Origin: Typhlomys cinereus
Taxonomy: Eukaryota > Chordata > Mammalia > Rodentia > Platacanthomyidae
Assembly: GCA_023101885.1 (NCBI GenBank)
Contig: JALPQD010000303.1
Coordinates: forward strand, 763,786-827,785
DNA length: 64,000 bases
Direction: 5' to 3'
Positions 46,347 through 59,394 of this stretch are shown here, piece after piece. The notes under the pieces are model-generated. The model saw only the letters and a list, made by a program, of their open reading frames with translations, was not told the DNA's origin and made no database searches. The position numbers and the translations under genes are program-made. Numbering within the stretch: the stretch's first letter is position 1; every line of letters begins with the position of its first letter.

Positions 46347-48131
46347 ATAGATATTTTATTTTCTACAGTTATGTGGGCATATATTTGGCAGCACTCACAG
46401 TAATGATCTGCAAAAGATCCCCAGAAACAGAGGGCAGAGAATCACTCAGTGAGATCTGATGGATAGTTGACCAATTCAGGTAATCAAAAAGGTTTTCCTC
46501 AAAAGGCACTAACTAAGTAAAAGTTCTTGATTCTCTGGATTAATCAAGTAGCCTTGGAAGGAATTTGGCTCTGATGCTAAGCACAGTTGGGTTCAAGTGG
46601 ATTCAGGGCCTTTCCAAGTGGTTGGTTACTCCAAAAGATAGTTGACCTTATCATAGTAGCTTCTGATTCCAAGAGGCCATGGCAGAGATGACAGATTCCT
46701 TAAGGGCAAGGTTTAGGGGTGACATAGTATTGTTTCCACCATACTCCAATGGTCAAAGAAGTCATAATCCAGTACAGATTCAAGTTCAGAGAGATAGACA
46801 TCACCTTCACAAAAGGTGGAAGGTAAAAGATTGGCAATCATGTTTAACTCAAATCATGCCCCAAGATAATTGCTTGAGCCATCATCCTATATTCCAGCCA
46901 GCAAGAAAGAGTAGGAAAAAGAAAGAAGTAAGACATTTACCCTCCATTTAGGACACTTGCTAGAAGACACACAACATATTCCAATGAGTAGAACTCACAT
47001 GCCTGTACCTATAAAATAGAAGGGATGATTGAAAACTCATATTTATTCTAGAATGCCACATTCTTAGCTTAAAATTAAGGTTTCTGTTGACTAAGAAATA
47101 AGTGAATACTAAAGAACATTTAGAGGTTGTTAGCTGTTACCATGCCACTTTGTAAATGGCCTTCCATTTCGGTTAAAAGTAGCAATTCTCGGAACTAAAG
47201 TAAGTTGTTTTTCCAGATTCTTGCTTTCCCCTTAATATCCTGGATAACTGACTAGTCACAAAAGATGACTGACTGTCACACAATATTCTTTTACTCTCTG
47301 CTCCTTAACCTCTTAACAACAACTGACGGGTCATTAAAGGAAATTTCTATTTTCCTCAGCTTCCTCCTCCCTTCCTTCTTTTCCTGCCCTGTAATTTCCC
47401 TGAGCCTTAATTGAGGCTCAGGGCTCTGGTTCTTCACGACAGACACCCCCATCCTTCCATGAGTGGCTACCATTGAGCCACTCATCCTTATCTATCTCTC
47501 CTGCTGATCAACCTTGCATTTGCTGGTTCATACGGTAGTCATGACATAAGCGTCCCAACAGAAGTCCCCTCTCTTTCTCTGTTTCGCCTATTTACTCCCT
47601 GCGACTCTGACAGGAACCATCCCCACTGATTTCATCAAATCCACCATTGACCGATTAGCCCATGGATGAGCTTCAGGTTTTCTCCGTCTTCCAGAAGCTC
47701 TTCCCTTCTGACTGTCCACCAGAAGAACCTATCAGAAATCCCAGCGTGAGGGGGAACGTTTCTCTTAGCCACTGTCAGCCCAGCTACACTATCAGCACCC
47801 TCATAGGAATCGAAGAACCTGCTTTCTGAGTAATAGAACTTAGGGGGGGTGAGATACCCCCATCTTGCAGCCCACTCTCTGTCAGGCAGACTCCTTAGTT
47901 CTGTGGGGAGAAAAATTTCCCTCACCCTTGCAGCCACAGGCTAGCCAGCAATCCTTTAAGACATGTAGAAACTTTCCTTTGGTCTGTCTTCTGAACCATT
48001 TTATGCACCTTGGGACCAAAAGGCTCTCTCTATGAAGCCAAAATATCCCAGGCTGTAACACAGCCTGGCCACAGTACATTCTTGATAATAACCACAGATG
48101 CCCTGAGAAAAATATATTTGACTTTCAAATT
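46347..48131 (-). repeat. duplicated segment 2, copy B
   Basis: Reverse complement of 15017-16729. Its outer edge at 48131 (CAAATTCAAAG) carries the AATT overlap used at the copy A junction. Identity to copy A is very high at about 47605-47940 and lower elsewhere. Confidence 0.85.
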
Positions 48132-49269
48132 CAAAGAGACCCTAAAAACTTCCCCTTAAGCAATGGCAAGTGGGCTGAGATCCCCTATACTGAAGTCTTT
48201 GCCTGGCTTTGATCTAGCCCTTCTCTCTGCTCACAGTTCTGCCTTTGAAGTTCTCCTAAACTCTGTCAGCTTCTCTGACATAATTTCTTCCCTCACAGGG
48301 TGCTATGCTCCTGACTGCTCCCTCAGAACATTAACCCCACACACAAAAAAAGCTTGGTTCCGTTTCTGGGCACTTCCCCCTGCAGGCTTCCTACGAATGC
48401 CAGCTCTCTTACTCCCGACTGCTCTTATTCAGGGTCTCACTCATCAGGAACGTGAAACACAAAGCTCTGCCCAGCCCTTGCTTTCCTCCATCTACCTCAG
48501 CACTACTCTCATGATCAGTCAGCTGTTATGTATGTTCCCAAATTATGTTTGTGATCTGTCTGTGTTGTCTTATTGCAAGAAAGAAAGAAAAAGACCTATA
48601 TGCCAATTAAAGTTATACAGTGTTATATACTTGATTTTTAAAGTGCGAATGTACATGGACACATATGCAAAAGCATATATAAAGTTTTAAAATTACATTA
48701 TGAATATGTTTTTGGGATGATAATTCTTTCCGTGTTTACCGAGTTGATTAAATGTGAAGGTTTAACTCACAAAAAGTTGTGTTCAGGAACTTAAAAACAT
48801 AATTACTATAGGATTAGCCTGCAAAGCTCTTCTGCCTGTCTTGTCTGAGCTCTCTACGAGCATTTGTTGGGACAAAATTTTTTGAATTCTCAGACTTTTC
48901 TAAGACACACACAAAAAAAGTCCTTTTAAAACTTCAAGCCCAAAATTTATCTAATAATTACTGTTAAGCAAAAAGCTCATAATTTAACAGTATATCTACA
49001 TGTAACCTCAATTAGTTACATGATACCATGTGTATAATTTGGATTCAATTCTTAATAAATTGATAAATGTATATTATATTGCATACAAGAATTTTAAGGC
49101 AAAGAGGCTTTTGCTCTAAAACATATAAGAACATCTTTAAAATCACAGACTATTAATATGGTTTATTATATCATTAAAGTAATTTCTTTTACAACATATC
49201 CAGGATAGCCGAGTCTGTGATGCGATGTCACCTCCTGAACTGAGAATGCACATGTTCAGGGTGCAGTGG
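48132..49269. other. unclassified sequence beyond the duplication
   Basis: A 175-codon plus-strand frame (48163-48690) starts with ATG, but I recognise no domain; length alone is not compelling in 64 kb. The rest is AT-rich with no named repeat. Confidence 0.3.
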
Positions 49270-49610
49270 TGTCATGGTTGGAATGTGAGTTGTCCCTCAC
49301 AAGCTCATGTGTTTAAATCTTTAGTTGATGCTTAGGGGAGTTGTGGCAGCTTTAGGAAGTGGAGCCTAGCTGGAGGCAGGCACATAAGGAGTGGGTCTTG
49401 AAGTTGGTTAGTCCTGTCCTGCTTCCACAAGAAGTCTGCTTTTGCAGTTAGATTATATCCATCGTGGAGGCTGAGAGAGCAAAACAGTCATGCCTTGTCC
49501 ACCATAAAAGACTAACTCTCCCCTGTGGGACTGTAAGCCAAATAAATTGATTTATTATGGTGTTCGAGTTTGAGTGTTTTCTCACAGCAGCAGAAAGAGC
49601 GACCAGTACA
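49270..49610 (+). mobile_element. MLT1-type MaLR solo LTR
   Basis: TGTCATGGTTGGAATGTGAG to GACCAGTACA, with an AATAAATTG signal at about 49541 and the MLT1-like order (GTTGTCCCTCACAAG, GGAAGTGGAGCC, GTGGGACTGTAAGCC). Older family than the GCAACA-ending LTRs. Confidence 0.7.
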
Positions 49611-50107
49611 GATGGCCACAGAATCTCATAAATTCTCACAAAGTTCTCACTTATTGTTAAGTGATACATAAAAATTCTATTTTTGATTTTAGTTAAGAGG
49701 AGGAAGTTCTTTTAGATGAGACAGGACTTTATATTATCAAGGTATAGGTAGATAAAAAAGATGTTTTTGAAAATTAAAGGATGTTATTGAAAAAAGATTG
49801 TAAGAGTTAAATTTAAAAAGGGTATAGAATGCTTATAACTAAATTAATTGTAGTTAAAAATTATAATAAGTCCTAAAGTCAAAATTTTGTTATTCTAAGA
49901 TGAAACTAACATGGAGTCTCTCTATTTACAACCTTAAGGTTAAGTACTGATATGTTCTTAGCAGTGTTTCAAAAAATGACCTAAAAATCATAGGGATTTT
50001 ATTTTATCCTTTTACTAAATGAGACATTTAAAACCTGTGATTTTATGTAGATTCAGTGTATGTTTTCTCATTGGGTAAAGCATTCACCTGCCATACACGC
50101 TAGCTCA

Positions 50108-50420
50108 AATCACATGCTATCCCAAGTTTCCATAAGCAATTGTTTTTCTGACTGGGTGAATGTATCACACAGGCTGCTGAGGTTTTTAATTGGGGTCAAG
50201 TGCTTTTGGCTGTTGGCTTTCTGACAGAATTGCCTGACTACCACATTAACATGGAGAAAGGCATAGACCCTCTGGCTTTGTCCCACACAACTCACACAAG
50301 GCCACTGGGTAAAGTCCTCCATGAGATGATTTCTCAAAGTAGAAACATCGCCAGTGGACACTAAGTACACTTCACCATCCTTTCTACTTTTTTCTTGGTA
50401 TCCTGCCTCAGCAAACCTGA
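50108..50420 (-). pseudogene. candidate exon or pseudogene fragment, function unknown
   Basis: Read on the minus strand, a pyrimidine-leaning stretch ending TTGATTCTCAG lies at about 50419-50437 and looks like a splice acceptor. It is followed by about 103 open codons (from FAEAGYQEKSRKDGEVYLV to LLMETWDSM) and a TGA at about 50108. The composition is protein-like and not an L1 or ERV protein I know. I do not recognise the family. A short decayed relative lies at 51478-51545 in the same orientation. It could be a terminal exon, a dead exon or chance. Confidence 0.3.
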
Positions 50421-50469
50421 GAATCAAGAGGAAGTCAATACAAAATGTAAATATCTTTTGGTGCATCTA

Positions 50470-52899
50470 GTTACATCGAATTTCCCTTAACTTCCTCATG
50501 GTAAGGATATGAGCTCCTCTTCACTAGATTGAGACCATAAAATCTTTGTTCCTTTCTATTTCCTTAACTATATGCCTTCCCCATGTGTTTTTATATATTG
50601 CTACATCCATGCTTACCTAACTCAGTTGTTCTCTTTCTTTTTCCTTTAAGAGTGATGTTTCCTGAGTGTCCCTATTGCCATGTAAAAAGATCAATACGTT
50701 TTGTATATTAGACTAAGGAAGTAACTGCATATCTCCATAATAATGTTCTTTTAATTTTAAGACATTATTTTATATAATGTATCTACTGGACTCTAAAGGT
50801 AACTTGAGAGATTCTCTTGTAACCATGTGCTCTCAACACATTGTAAAAACTATTTTCAGCAGGTGTTGCTTTTTATCCCATGATATAAAAAGTCTGTGGT
50901 GGGAATAGCTAATGGAGAACTAATAGGACAATTAGAATCTTCTGCCTAAAATCTTTCAAAAAGTAACTTTAGCATGATGGTTTTGTGGGGTTTCCTTAGA
51001 TTTCTGCTAGATGTTGCAAATATCAATTTGATGGTTTTCTTTTCTTTTCTTTTTTTTTTTTTTTGCTATTTATCTGTTCATCCTTTGAACCAAACAGAAC
51101 ACAATATTAACATATAAATATTTTTGGCCATCTTATGTTTTCCATGAAGTTTGTCTTACACCCAACAAAACATAATTTAACAACATGTATATTGGCAATC
51201 TTAATTTATTGTGTTATGTCATAAATGAAATTTAGATCTTACTTTCTTTTAGTAAGTTGGTAAATTTATTTGTTATTATTGCTATATCATCATTAATAGC
51301 AAACCTATATTTAAATCAATATAATTCACTTAAATTACTGATCTGCTCTCAATAATAGTTTCATGGACTGACTTCAAGGTAAATATTTAAAAACCTGAAT
51401 GTTGAGATAAATAAAGCTGTTTTATGATCAGAAAAGAGAAAAATAAGCTGAGTCTTAATAAAATCAGCTTTATTTAAACTGTTTAGCAGTTGGCGTTCTG
51501 AAGGACTTGACTGACTACCACACCAACATAAATGCCCTAAATTTTTGCCCAAGCTTTATCTAAATGTTACACTGAAAGTAAAAGTACCTAACTAGTATAA
51601 TTAACCTCCTGGGTATTGAGTAAACATACTTGGAGGTCTAAACCATTGTGAATAGAGAGGAAAGGGGGCCAGTATTTTGGTTCTTGCTCTTCAAAATCAA
51701 TAGGGCTGAGTAGACTATGAGTAACCTCTCAAAGGGCCCTACAGCATTGACGAGTCACAAGTTCTCTTGATCACAGAGACCATGGAGTCTAAGCGAGTAC
51801 ACATTCTTTAAAGAAGACAGTCAATACAGAAGAACTTACTTCCTATGCTTCCAAAGGAAGCTGTGTGGTCAGCAAGACCATGACTGCTTCCTACAAATGG
51901 CACAACTGGTTAAAAAAGAAAGGCTAAAGGAGTCAGGGTTTCCCCGCAGAAAGTTCCAAGTTAATTAACCCTGTGGATCAGATACTTAATTGGTATTGAC
52001 AGCAAAAAAGCAGGGCAAGTAAATTTTGGCCACCTAGATGGTCTTGAATACTAAGCACAAAAACATTGCCAAAGATTGAAATGTTTCATATTTGTTTTAA
52101 AGTCAAAAAAACATACCCCCAGTAAGTACCCTTAAAGTTATATGAGAAATATAAACAATCATTTCTCACTAGTGATTTTCTTCTTCATAAGGAATCTGCT
52201 GCTTAGATACTGGCAGTTTTGATACCATAGTAGCTACACAGGAACTGCTCCCAAGAGAGAGAGGCCCACCACTGTTCCAACCTAAAATTTAAATGATTTT
52301 TTCTTTTTTCTCTGAAAAACCAACCTAGGAGAGACTTCACACTGTGATTCTAGTCATTCCAAGAGCAGTAATTTACTTATCAGAACTGTATGGCTTTAGT
52401 TATCCTCATAATAGCTCAGGACATCATGCATGTCAGTATCATGATTAAATTATATATATGTATATATACATATATATTCTTAATAATTTTGTTAATCTGC
52501 TTTTCAAGATCTATAAAAACAAATTCAAACACCACCATGCCATTTGATGAACAGTTTGGATCTTTATGATGGAAGAAAGCTATATCTACTAAAATCTTAT
52601 AATTCTATTAATCTTTGGACCTTGTGTAAAATTGCTTTTTAAATTTTACCTTCTCCTGTGTATAGTCAATTTGCATTAAGATGGTCCTGAGACCTGGCCA
52701 TTATATGAATAGAACTGCCAATATACTTTTAAAGTCCCTTACATAAGGCTATTGAAGGCGTACCCTACCTACCATATATGATGACCCCACTCCACTTTAA
52801 GAAGCCAAATAGATCATTGCCCTAATTCTCTAGTTAGCAGTTGTAGTTACCTCTTTACAGGGGAAATGATAGGGACAGAAAATAGAAAACAGGCTGTTC
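50470..52899. other. AT-rich unclassified sequence
   Basis: No gene seen. Contains a poly(T) run at about 51046-51064 and an AT-rich perfect palindrome at 52452-52477. Confidence 0.35.
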
Positions 52900-53442
52900 T
52901 ACGATGGGGCTCCTGAAAGTGAACACTTTGAAATTTTGGGTTGGAGAAGACATGAAGTCTTGGAGGTAGTTTAGTGAGCAGTTCTGGTGAAAAGATTGGG
53001 TGACAGTTTTGCTAAGAGATGTGAACTGCTCAGCTCATGAGGTTTCAGAAGAATAAGGATTTTGGTAAAGTTGAATTTAAAAGATAAAGAATTGATTTGT
53101 TTGACAGAGGAAAGCTGTGTTGGAGAGTTTGAAGCTTCAGACAAGGACACTCCAAAAAGTAGAGCAGCTGCAGCTGTTGGAAAATTTAAAGTCACTGGAG
53201 GAAAACCTAGTACTCTACCCTGATACAGTGGGAAAGATGTACTGAGGGTAGAACCCAGCCCCACAGAGCCTGCATTGTATAAAAATCCAAATTCATTTAA
53301 GGAAAAACTGCCAAATCTAAAGCAGTTCCCATCTTCTCAAAAGGAGCTGTCAAGGAAAGTATTACCTTAGGGTCAGCACGCGGAGGCCAATGCAGGAGTT
53401 AGAACTTGGCATCTGGGTAGTGCTAGTTTTAAAGGCAAAAGG

Positions 53443-53677
53443 GGGGCTGGAGAGATGGCTTAGGGACTAAAACTTTGCCTTGTAAGCTAAAGGACATGAG
53501 TTTGGATCCCAGGTCCCATGTGAAAACACCAGGTGGAAATGTTGGCAGCCTGCACTTCCTTCCCTGGTGGGCAGAACCTTGGAAATCCCAGAGTGAAGCA
53601 AAAAAGAGATAGAAGCAATTGTGGATAATTTCCCCAAGTCACCCTTAGTCCTCCACAGGGACACACAGTGCCCTCTG

Positions 53678-53708
<31 letters not shown>

Positions 53709-53715
53709 ATTTAAA
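53443..53715 (+). mobile_element. old B2-superfamily SINE
   Basis: Head GGGGGGCTGGAGAGATGGCT, B-box region GAGTTTGGATCCC, CA-rich tail with a (CA)n run at about 53680-53702. Diverged relative to the GC-rich young subfamily. Confidence 0.75.
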
Positions 53716-54300
53716 AAATATTTAAAAAAACAAAGACAAAAGAACAATATTGAATGGGTATGGAGAGCAGCTAAGATTTGGCACCATGTGGCAGGGGCAG
53801 GGTCCTTGGAGAAAAAGGTGAAACCTACACTTACAGTAGAGACTCCAGGATATTGTGGATAACAGTAGCTTGGGATGAGTGGAGAAATGCCTTGGGAAAG
53901 GATTAGAGCCAGCCTAGAGAAAAGCTGTGTATTCATAGGCAAAACAGCTGAAGTGATACCACTGCATGCCCACCTGATTAGGTGACAATTAACAGATGAC
54001 ACACATTGAGCTACAGGATTTGTTATCTACTTCATAGACTTTGGATCTTAATTTTGATTTCATAGTTTCCTGCTCTGTCCTGATTCTTCCATTTTAAAAT
54101 AAGAATGTTTATTATGTGTTGTTATATGTTGAAAGTATCTAAATTATTTTTATTTTAGAAGAGTTCACAATTAAAAGATTTTGGAATTTTAAAATGTTGG
54201 ATCTATTGACTTTAAAAAATTTAGACTATGGAAACTTTTAATCTTAGGCTACTAGAATTTTTTAAAGGTGTACTGAATGCATTTTATAAGATAAATATAA

Positions 54301-54617
54301 GGGGGCTAGAGAGGTGGCTCAGGAATTAAGCCTCTGCCTTGCACGCAGAAGGTCCTGAGTTCAGATCCTAGATCCCGCGTATAGATGCTGGGTGGAAGTG
54401 GGGGCGGCCTGCGTTTCTGGTCCTGGTAGGGTAAAGCCTGTGAATCCCAGGGCAGAGTAAACAAGCAGGAGGTGGAGGCGGTCCATGGTGGTTCCCGAAT
54501 TCGCCCGTGGTTCTACATACACACACATACATACACACACATACATGCACACACATACATGCACACACACGCGCACACGCATAATACATGCACAATTGAA
54601 TAAATAAATAATAAAAA
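54301..54617 (+). mobile_element. B2-superfamily SINE (DIP-like)
   Basis: Head GGGGGCTAGAGAGGTGGCTC, body and (CA)n/ATAAATAAATAAT tail. Perfect 13-base duplications AAGATAAATATAA (54288-54300 and 54618-54630) flank it. Confidence 0.88.
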
Positions 54618-54702
54618 AAGATAAATATAAGACCTTGGAGACAAGCAATGAAAGGTTATGGTTGAAAGGTGGTGTTTTGTATGGCAAGTTGACAGGGATG
54701 GA

Positions 54703-55086
54703 TGTGATGGTTAAATTCAAATGCCAGCCTGAAACATAAGAGGCAGGTCTCTGGGCACACCAATGAGGAATTATCTAGTCGTGTCAGGCAACTGGAAAAC
54801 CTGTAGGAGATTGTCTTCACTGAATGACTGATGTGAGAAGACCCAGTCCATTGTGGATGGAACTATTTCATAGGCAGACAGATGAAGATCCAAAGAGCTC
54901 ATCTGGCAAACTGCAAGCAAACAAGTATGGAGTATTGGACCTTGTTGTGAATATGATGTGATTAGTTCACTGGTATCTCTTCTATCATGATGGACTGATG
55001 AAATTGTGAGTCAAAAAATATCTCTTGTTCCCCTAAGTTGCTTGGATCAGGTATTCATTAGAGGAATGAGTTACAAAACTAAAACA
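54703..55086 (+). mobile_element. MaLR 3' LTR, older copy
   Basis: TGTGATGGTTAAATTCAAATG to about TTACAAAACTAAAACA. It retains the family order (CTCTGGGCACACC, GGAGATTGTC, TTGTTCCCCTAAG). Confidence 0.65.
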
Positions 55087-55324
55087 ATTGCTAAATTGCT
55101 GGGAACAGGGCAAGGCCTGTGCTTGATATATGATGCTACAGAATACATACTTCAGCCAACAGCCTTCTGCCTCCCTCCATCCTGTGACCCATGCTCAGGT
55201 TCTTTCAGTTATCTTCTGATTCTAGGGTTTTCTTCCCTTTATTTCACCCTTGTTGCCCAGATCTCCTCAAATTCAATGTTGCCCTTCACCAAGTGCTTCT
55301 ACAAGGGGGATAGGGAAAGATGAA

Positions 55325-55395
55325 GGGAAAGACAGACTTAGGTTCAAGTCCTAGTTCTGTCCTTTTAGTGACCTTCAATTTCTGCATCCGCAAGC
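55325..55395 (+). mobile_element. MIR SINE remnant
   Basis: CTTAGGTTCAAGTCCTAGTTCTG followed by GTGACCTTC...TTTCTGCATC matches the tRNA-derived B-box and core order of MIR. Confidence 0.5.
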
Positions 55396-55674
55396 TTGTA
55401 AGGAATGAGCTCTGCCTGCTCTACTTATTAATCAGTGTTCAAAACACACATTACAAAGGAAAATAGCAGCCTTTTTCCTGCCAGTCAGTGAAGGGTTCAG
55501 ACTGATCTTTAACACTTCTGTATTATCTTCTTAGAAGGCAGAGAGAGGTGGGAGTTGAGGGAAGGTAAATGTGAGTACAGGCACTTCTGGGGGCTCCTAC
55601 TCACAACCTCATTGAGGACATGGTCCAGTATAAGCGTTAATATGCCCTGTATGAAGCAGGGACTACCACTACCA

Positions 55675-55790
55675 CCAATGAGTTTTGGAGTCAGGCAAAC
55701 CTGTGTTTGAATCCTAGCCATGTTAAATGATAGATCTTTGTCATGATTTCTCAAGCCTTCATTTTCAACATCTGTAATACTGAATAAAAA
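55675..55790 (+). mobile_element. MIR SINE remnant
   Basis: GAGTCAGGCAAACCTGTGTTTGAATCCTAGCC with TTTTCAACATCTGTAATACTGAAT shows the MIR head and 3' core. Confidence 0.6.
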
Positions 55791-55954
55791 ACATTTCATT
55801 AGAATTTTATTTGGAATCAAAGCACTTAAGTCAATGCAGATGAACTGTTCCACTAACCGCAACCATGAAAAAACTGACTGCAATTTTGAGTTCTAATTAA
55901 TTTCTGTGCTAAAAAGCATTTTGTTGATTAACTATTCCCTCAGACCACCCTAAA

Positions 55955-56095
55955 ATGCTGGTAATAGTATTATTTCCCAATTATCAATGTAGGGATAGTG
56001 TTAAGTTGGACAAACTGCTCAAAGTTACACATTTAGAACATGGAAATGGCTGGACTTGATCTACAACCTAGACTGTCTAATCCAAAGTTCAGTAT
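55955..56095 (-). mobile_element. MIR SINE remnant, minus strand
   Basis: TTTCCCAATTATCAATGTAG...CAAAGTTACACATTTAG...GCTGGACTTGATCTACAACC matches the reversed MIR order. Confidence 0.5.
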
Positions 56096-56781
56096 GATCA
56101 ATATCCAAGGCTGTTGATTGATATATGCATTTATGTATATATGCCTCAGTACCTGATTGAACAAACGTCACCTTACTTGCCAACAACCATAGTCTGGTGC
56201 AGAAGCTCCACCCTCTCTTCCTAGAGAGAGGAAGGAAACACATAAGACTCAGGAGTTAAGGAAACTTACCAGGTTCAGGAAGCTCAGAAAGTTACAAGAT
56301 CCAAAAGACGCCTTTGAAGGTTATAAAGGCAGTAGGCAATTGCTAGGACAAGCAGACTATTTAGTGAAGTTGTCTGCAAATCATGTAACTTGGTCAGTCA
56401 TTACCCCTAGTGAGGTAGGCTTTTCAGTGATGCAGCTGCCCTTTGAGCACCCATGCTCCTGTAAGTAATTCAAGAAAATTCACTGATTCATAAAGCTATA
56501 CTTGACTGGAAAGTTCTATATGGTCTATCGTTGGTGTCTTGTCTGGGGTGGATAGAAGCTTGTTCATATCTTTGTAGGGAAAAAATATCACACACCTGCA
56601 AAAAAGCTGAAGGACTTACAGATTACATCACTCAAAACAACACAGAAGCCCAGAGGCAATGAGTGAACCAAAATTCTCGAAGGGAAGAGGCACAGAGAAA
56701 GAGAGGTAAAGACCAGTTTTGTACCTGAGAGGGCCATCTCAACTGTGTTCTGTGAGGCATGATCAAAATTTCCACCCTTGA

Positions 56782-57056
56782 TGGCTCAGTGGTTAAGCCT
56801 CTGCCTTGCAGGCAGAAGGTCCTGAGTTCAGATCCTAGACCCCACGTATAGATGCCCGGCGGAAGCAGGGGGGGGGGGCTGCGTTTCTGGTCCTGGTAGG
56901 GCGGAGCCTGTGAATCCCGGGGCAGAGTAAATAAGGAGGTGGAGGCGTCCATGGTGGTTCCCAAATTCGTCCGTGGTTCTACACACATACAAACACACAT
57001 GCACACACATGCATTTCACAAGTGAATAAGTAATAGATAATAGAAAAAAATTTTTA
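56782..57056 (+). mobile_element. B2-superfamily SINE (DIP-like), 5' truncated
   Basis: Begins within the A box (TGGCTCAGTGGTTAAGCC), lacking the usual GGGGCTGGAGAGG head. Body has a run of nine or more G at about 56870. Perfect 17-base duplications AAAATTTCCACCCTTGA flank it (56765-56781 and 57057-57073), so the truncation happened at insertion. Confidence 0.88.
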
Positions 57057-57073
57057 AAAATTTCCACCCTTGA

Positions 57074-58559
57074 ATCTGAGTTAGCTTTGCAAAGCTCTAT
57101 AACCAAGACTACCTGAAAGGGCCCTGCCCTTTTTGCCTTTTTTCCAAATGAGGTTGACTGAAGTTCTCCTCTTTTACTTTGAAGAATTGGAAGTAGCAAA
57201 CAAAAGAGACAGCATCAGGAAGTTACCCATAATATCTCAGGAAAGAAGGCCTAGGAGATATGCCTGGTCCAATCCTGTAACACCAACACCCATTGGCTCA
57301 GTCCCTCGTTTGCATCTTTCCAGAGGATGCCCTTCACAGGCCAGGCCTCTCTATCCCCTGTATTGCAGACTAATGTCCAGCTGCCAATTTGACAGCTGTA
57401 TTTGTATGCCATAGGCATGTCACATTTTGCCCATCCAAAAACCTACTTCTGATCATACCTCAATCCCACCACTTTTCAGGAAATAATCAACCTTATGATT
57501 CTCTTATAGAGATCAGGTCTGGGAGCCATACCTATTTACTCTTGCTGCCTCCCAGTCCAAGCTCCACTGACACTACCTTCCCAAGGGAACTATACCTGAC
57601 CATCTCTGATCATGTCCATAATGACCAACCTATTCTGAGCTGCTCAGTCCTATAGGCTGGGACCACCCAATGATACCTCCTGCTTTGTCACTCACTGTTG
57701 CCTATGTGTTGTGTTGCCTATGTTTGTGGGTATGCATCTGGAGATACTGAAAATACTTTGTATTCATGTGTCTCTTCCAGTCATCTCTATGAGTTGGAGC
57801 CCAATGGTCTGATGAAAAGTAAACAGCTGTTAGCACTGTTAAATGCTCCCCCTAATGATCCTAGAGCTTGCTAGAGTTGAACCATCACCCAGTCCACCTG
57901 GACAAGACCCTGATTCTTTGCCTTGCCCAGGTCTTCTTGTCAATAGGGCCCAAGTCTCTTCACAGCATAGTCTTAGGGCTCTGCTGTAACAGTCTCAGTG
58001 ATTGGGAGAGGCATCATCTAGACCAGATGAAAAACCAGTCAGTGCAGGGACTTCTAGTGGACACTATACTCACTGCCTTATGAAACACAGGTCCACTGCT
58101 GCCTTTTGGAAAGTGTTCAGAAGCACCCAGAAGCCAATCACATCCCTGCACATCCTGAACAGGAAAGAACTATTGTCTCCCAGTCACTTGAAGGGAACAT
58201 CTAAAAAGCACATTCAAAGAACCCTGATGATAATGAATATGCTAATGTGATTTCCATCAGGCCCCATACCATCTCCAAAAGCAAGAGAAAGGAGGGAAAA
58301 ACACTTTTGACATTCCTCATGGATTCAAAGCTTCCATTGAAGTCCACAGGGGATTTGGGTTTAAATAACTTGAAAGTTTTCACTTAAATGGACAAAACTA
58401 GGAAATCGCAAATTAAAAGTGAATTTCACATTGACCTCAACAGTGCTGACCTTGAGCAGGATACACAGGCCTTAGTTGTTTACAAGTAGATCTACTCATC
58501 AGGAAACTGTTGTTTTGGGATAAATTGAGCCAGCAAATATAAACAGGATTCCCTTTTGC
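57074..58559. other. unclassified sequence
   Basis: No repeat family recognised. Overlapping short frames at 57868-58083 and 58002-58250 look gene-like in composition but lack any domain I know. Confidence 0.3.
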
Positions 58560-58665
58560 GTGACAAATAAACTCTAGAGATCTGGGTTCAAATACCAGGC
58601 CTGCTAGATGAGTCACCCACTGATTGAGCTCAATTTGCCCTTGTGTAAAATGGGCTTGGTGCTTT
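58560..58665 (+). mobile_element. MIR SINE remnant
   Basis: GATCTGGGTTCAAATACCAGGC and TTGCCCTTGTGTAAAATGGG are the MIR B-box and 3' core. Confidence 0.65.
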
Positions 58666-58879
58666 CTTGCTGGCAGTCTGCATATAGGAGGAGCAAGTGC
58701 TCCCACTTTCCACCAATCATAGCACAGCAAGATTATGAAGATCCTAGTGCTTCTTTCCTTCATCACACACATAATTAAGAATTGCCAGGATTCAGCTATG
58801 AACACACCAGGTAAGCGTTGTGCTCAATGTAGTTGACCTATTGAGAGAAGACGGGAGCTAAGGGCAGGAGCAGATGGAG

Positions 58880-58990
58880 ACTCTGTAAGAATCAGTGGAA
58901 CAGTACCTTAACATCATGCAGACTTGATTTGAATCCATTCTCACCTCTACCTGACCAAGTAACTCTTAAGAAGACAATTTTGATGACATT
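58880..58990 (+). mobile_element. MIR SINE remnant
   Basis: GCAGACTTGATTTGAATCCATTCTC followed by CTGACCAAGTAACTCTTAAG fits MIR. Confidence 0.45.
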
Positions 58991-59039
58991 CTTCTCATGT
59001 TCATATTTAATAAAATTCACTGATCATTGAACAATTATT

Positions 59040-59165
59040 TGTGAAACTCTGTCCTATGTCCAGCACTATTTTGAATACTAGAAAGGTAATAATGAATGGA
59101 ACAAATAAAAATTCTTATCCTTGGAAGCTTAAAATCTAGAGGAAAGAAACAAACATCAAACAAAT
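59040..59165 (+). mobile_element. LINE-2 remnant, part 1
   Basis: TATGTCCAGCACTATTTTGAATACTAG...AATGAATGGAACAAATAAAAATTCTTATCCTTGGAAGCTTAAAATCTAGAGG follows the L2 3' consensus order as I remember it. It is separated from part 2 by a B1 and an L1. Confidence 0.55.
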
Positions 59166-59394
59166 ATGCAATGTTTTTGGAGTTATCAGGACTGAGACTA
59201 CTGAAATCCAAGGACAATTGAGTCCTTTATAAAAAAAAAATTACCTAGGATGTATATAACTTACATCCTCCAATATACTTTTAATCATTTTTGATTAATT
59301 GTAATATTTATTTAATGATAATATCTAATAAAAGTAAGTAGTTGCTGTACTGCTTAGGGAACGGCAAGGGAAAAAAAGCTTTGTTTTGCTTTTT

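Larger units (their letters stand above)
52900..54702 (+). mobile_element. MaLR internal region, older copy
   Basis: 53040-53220 matches the MaLR internal sequence at 27240-27400 (GGAATTTGATGAAGTTGAATTTAAA against GGATTTTGGTAAAGTTGAATTTAAA; then TTGACAGAGGARAGCTGTRT). It leads into an LTR at 54703. No 5' LTR is recognisable. SINEs occupy 53443-53715 and 54301-54617. Confidence 0.7.

Noticed and set aside
48163..48690. 175-codon plus-strand frame starting with ATG
   Set aside because: No recognised domain or splice context; length is within what chance allows in a window this size.
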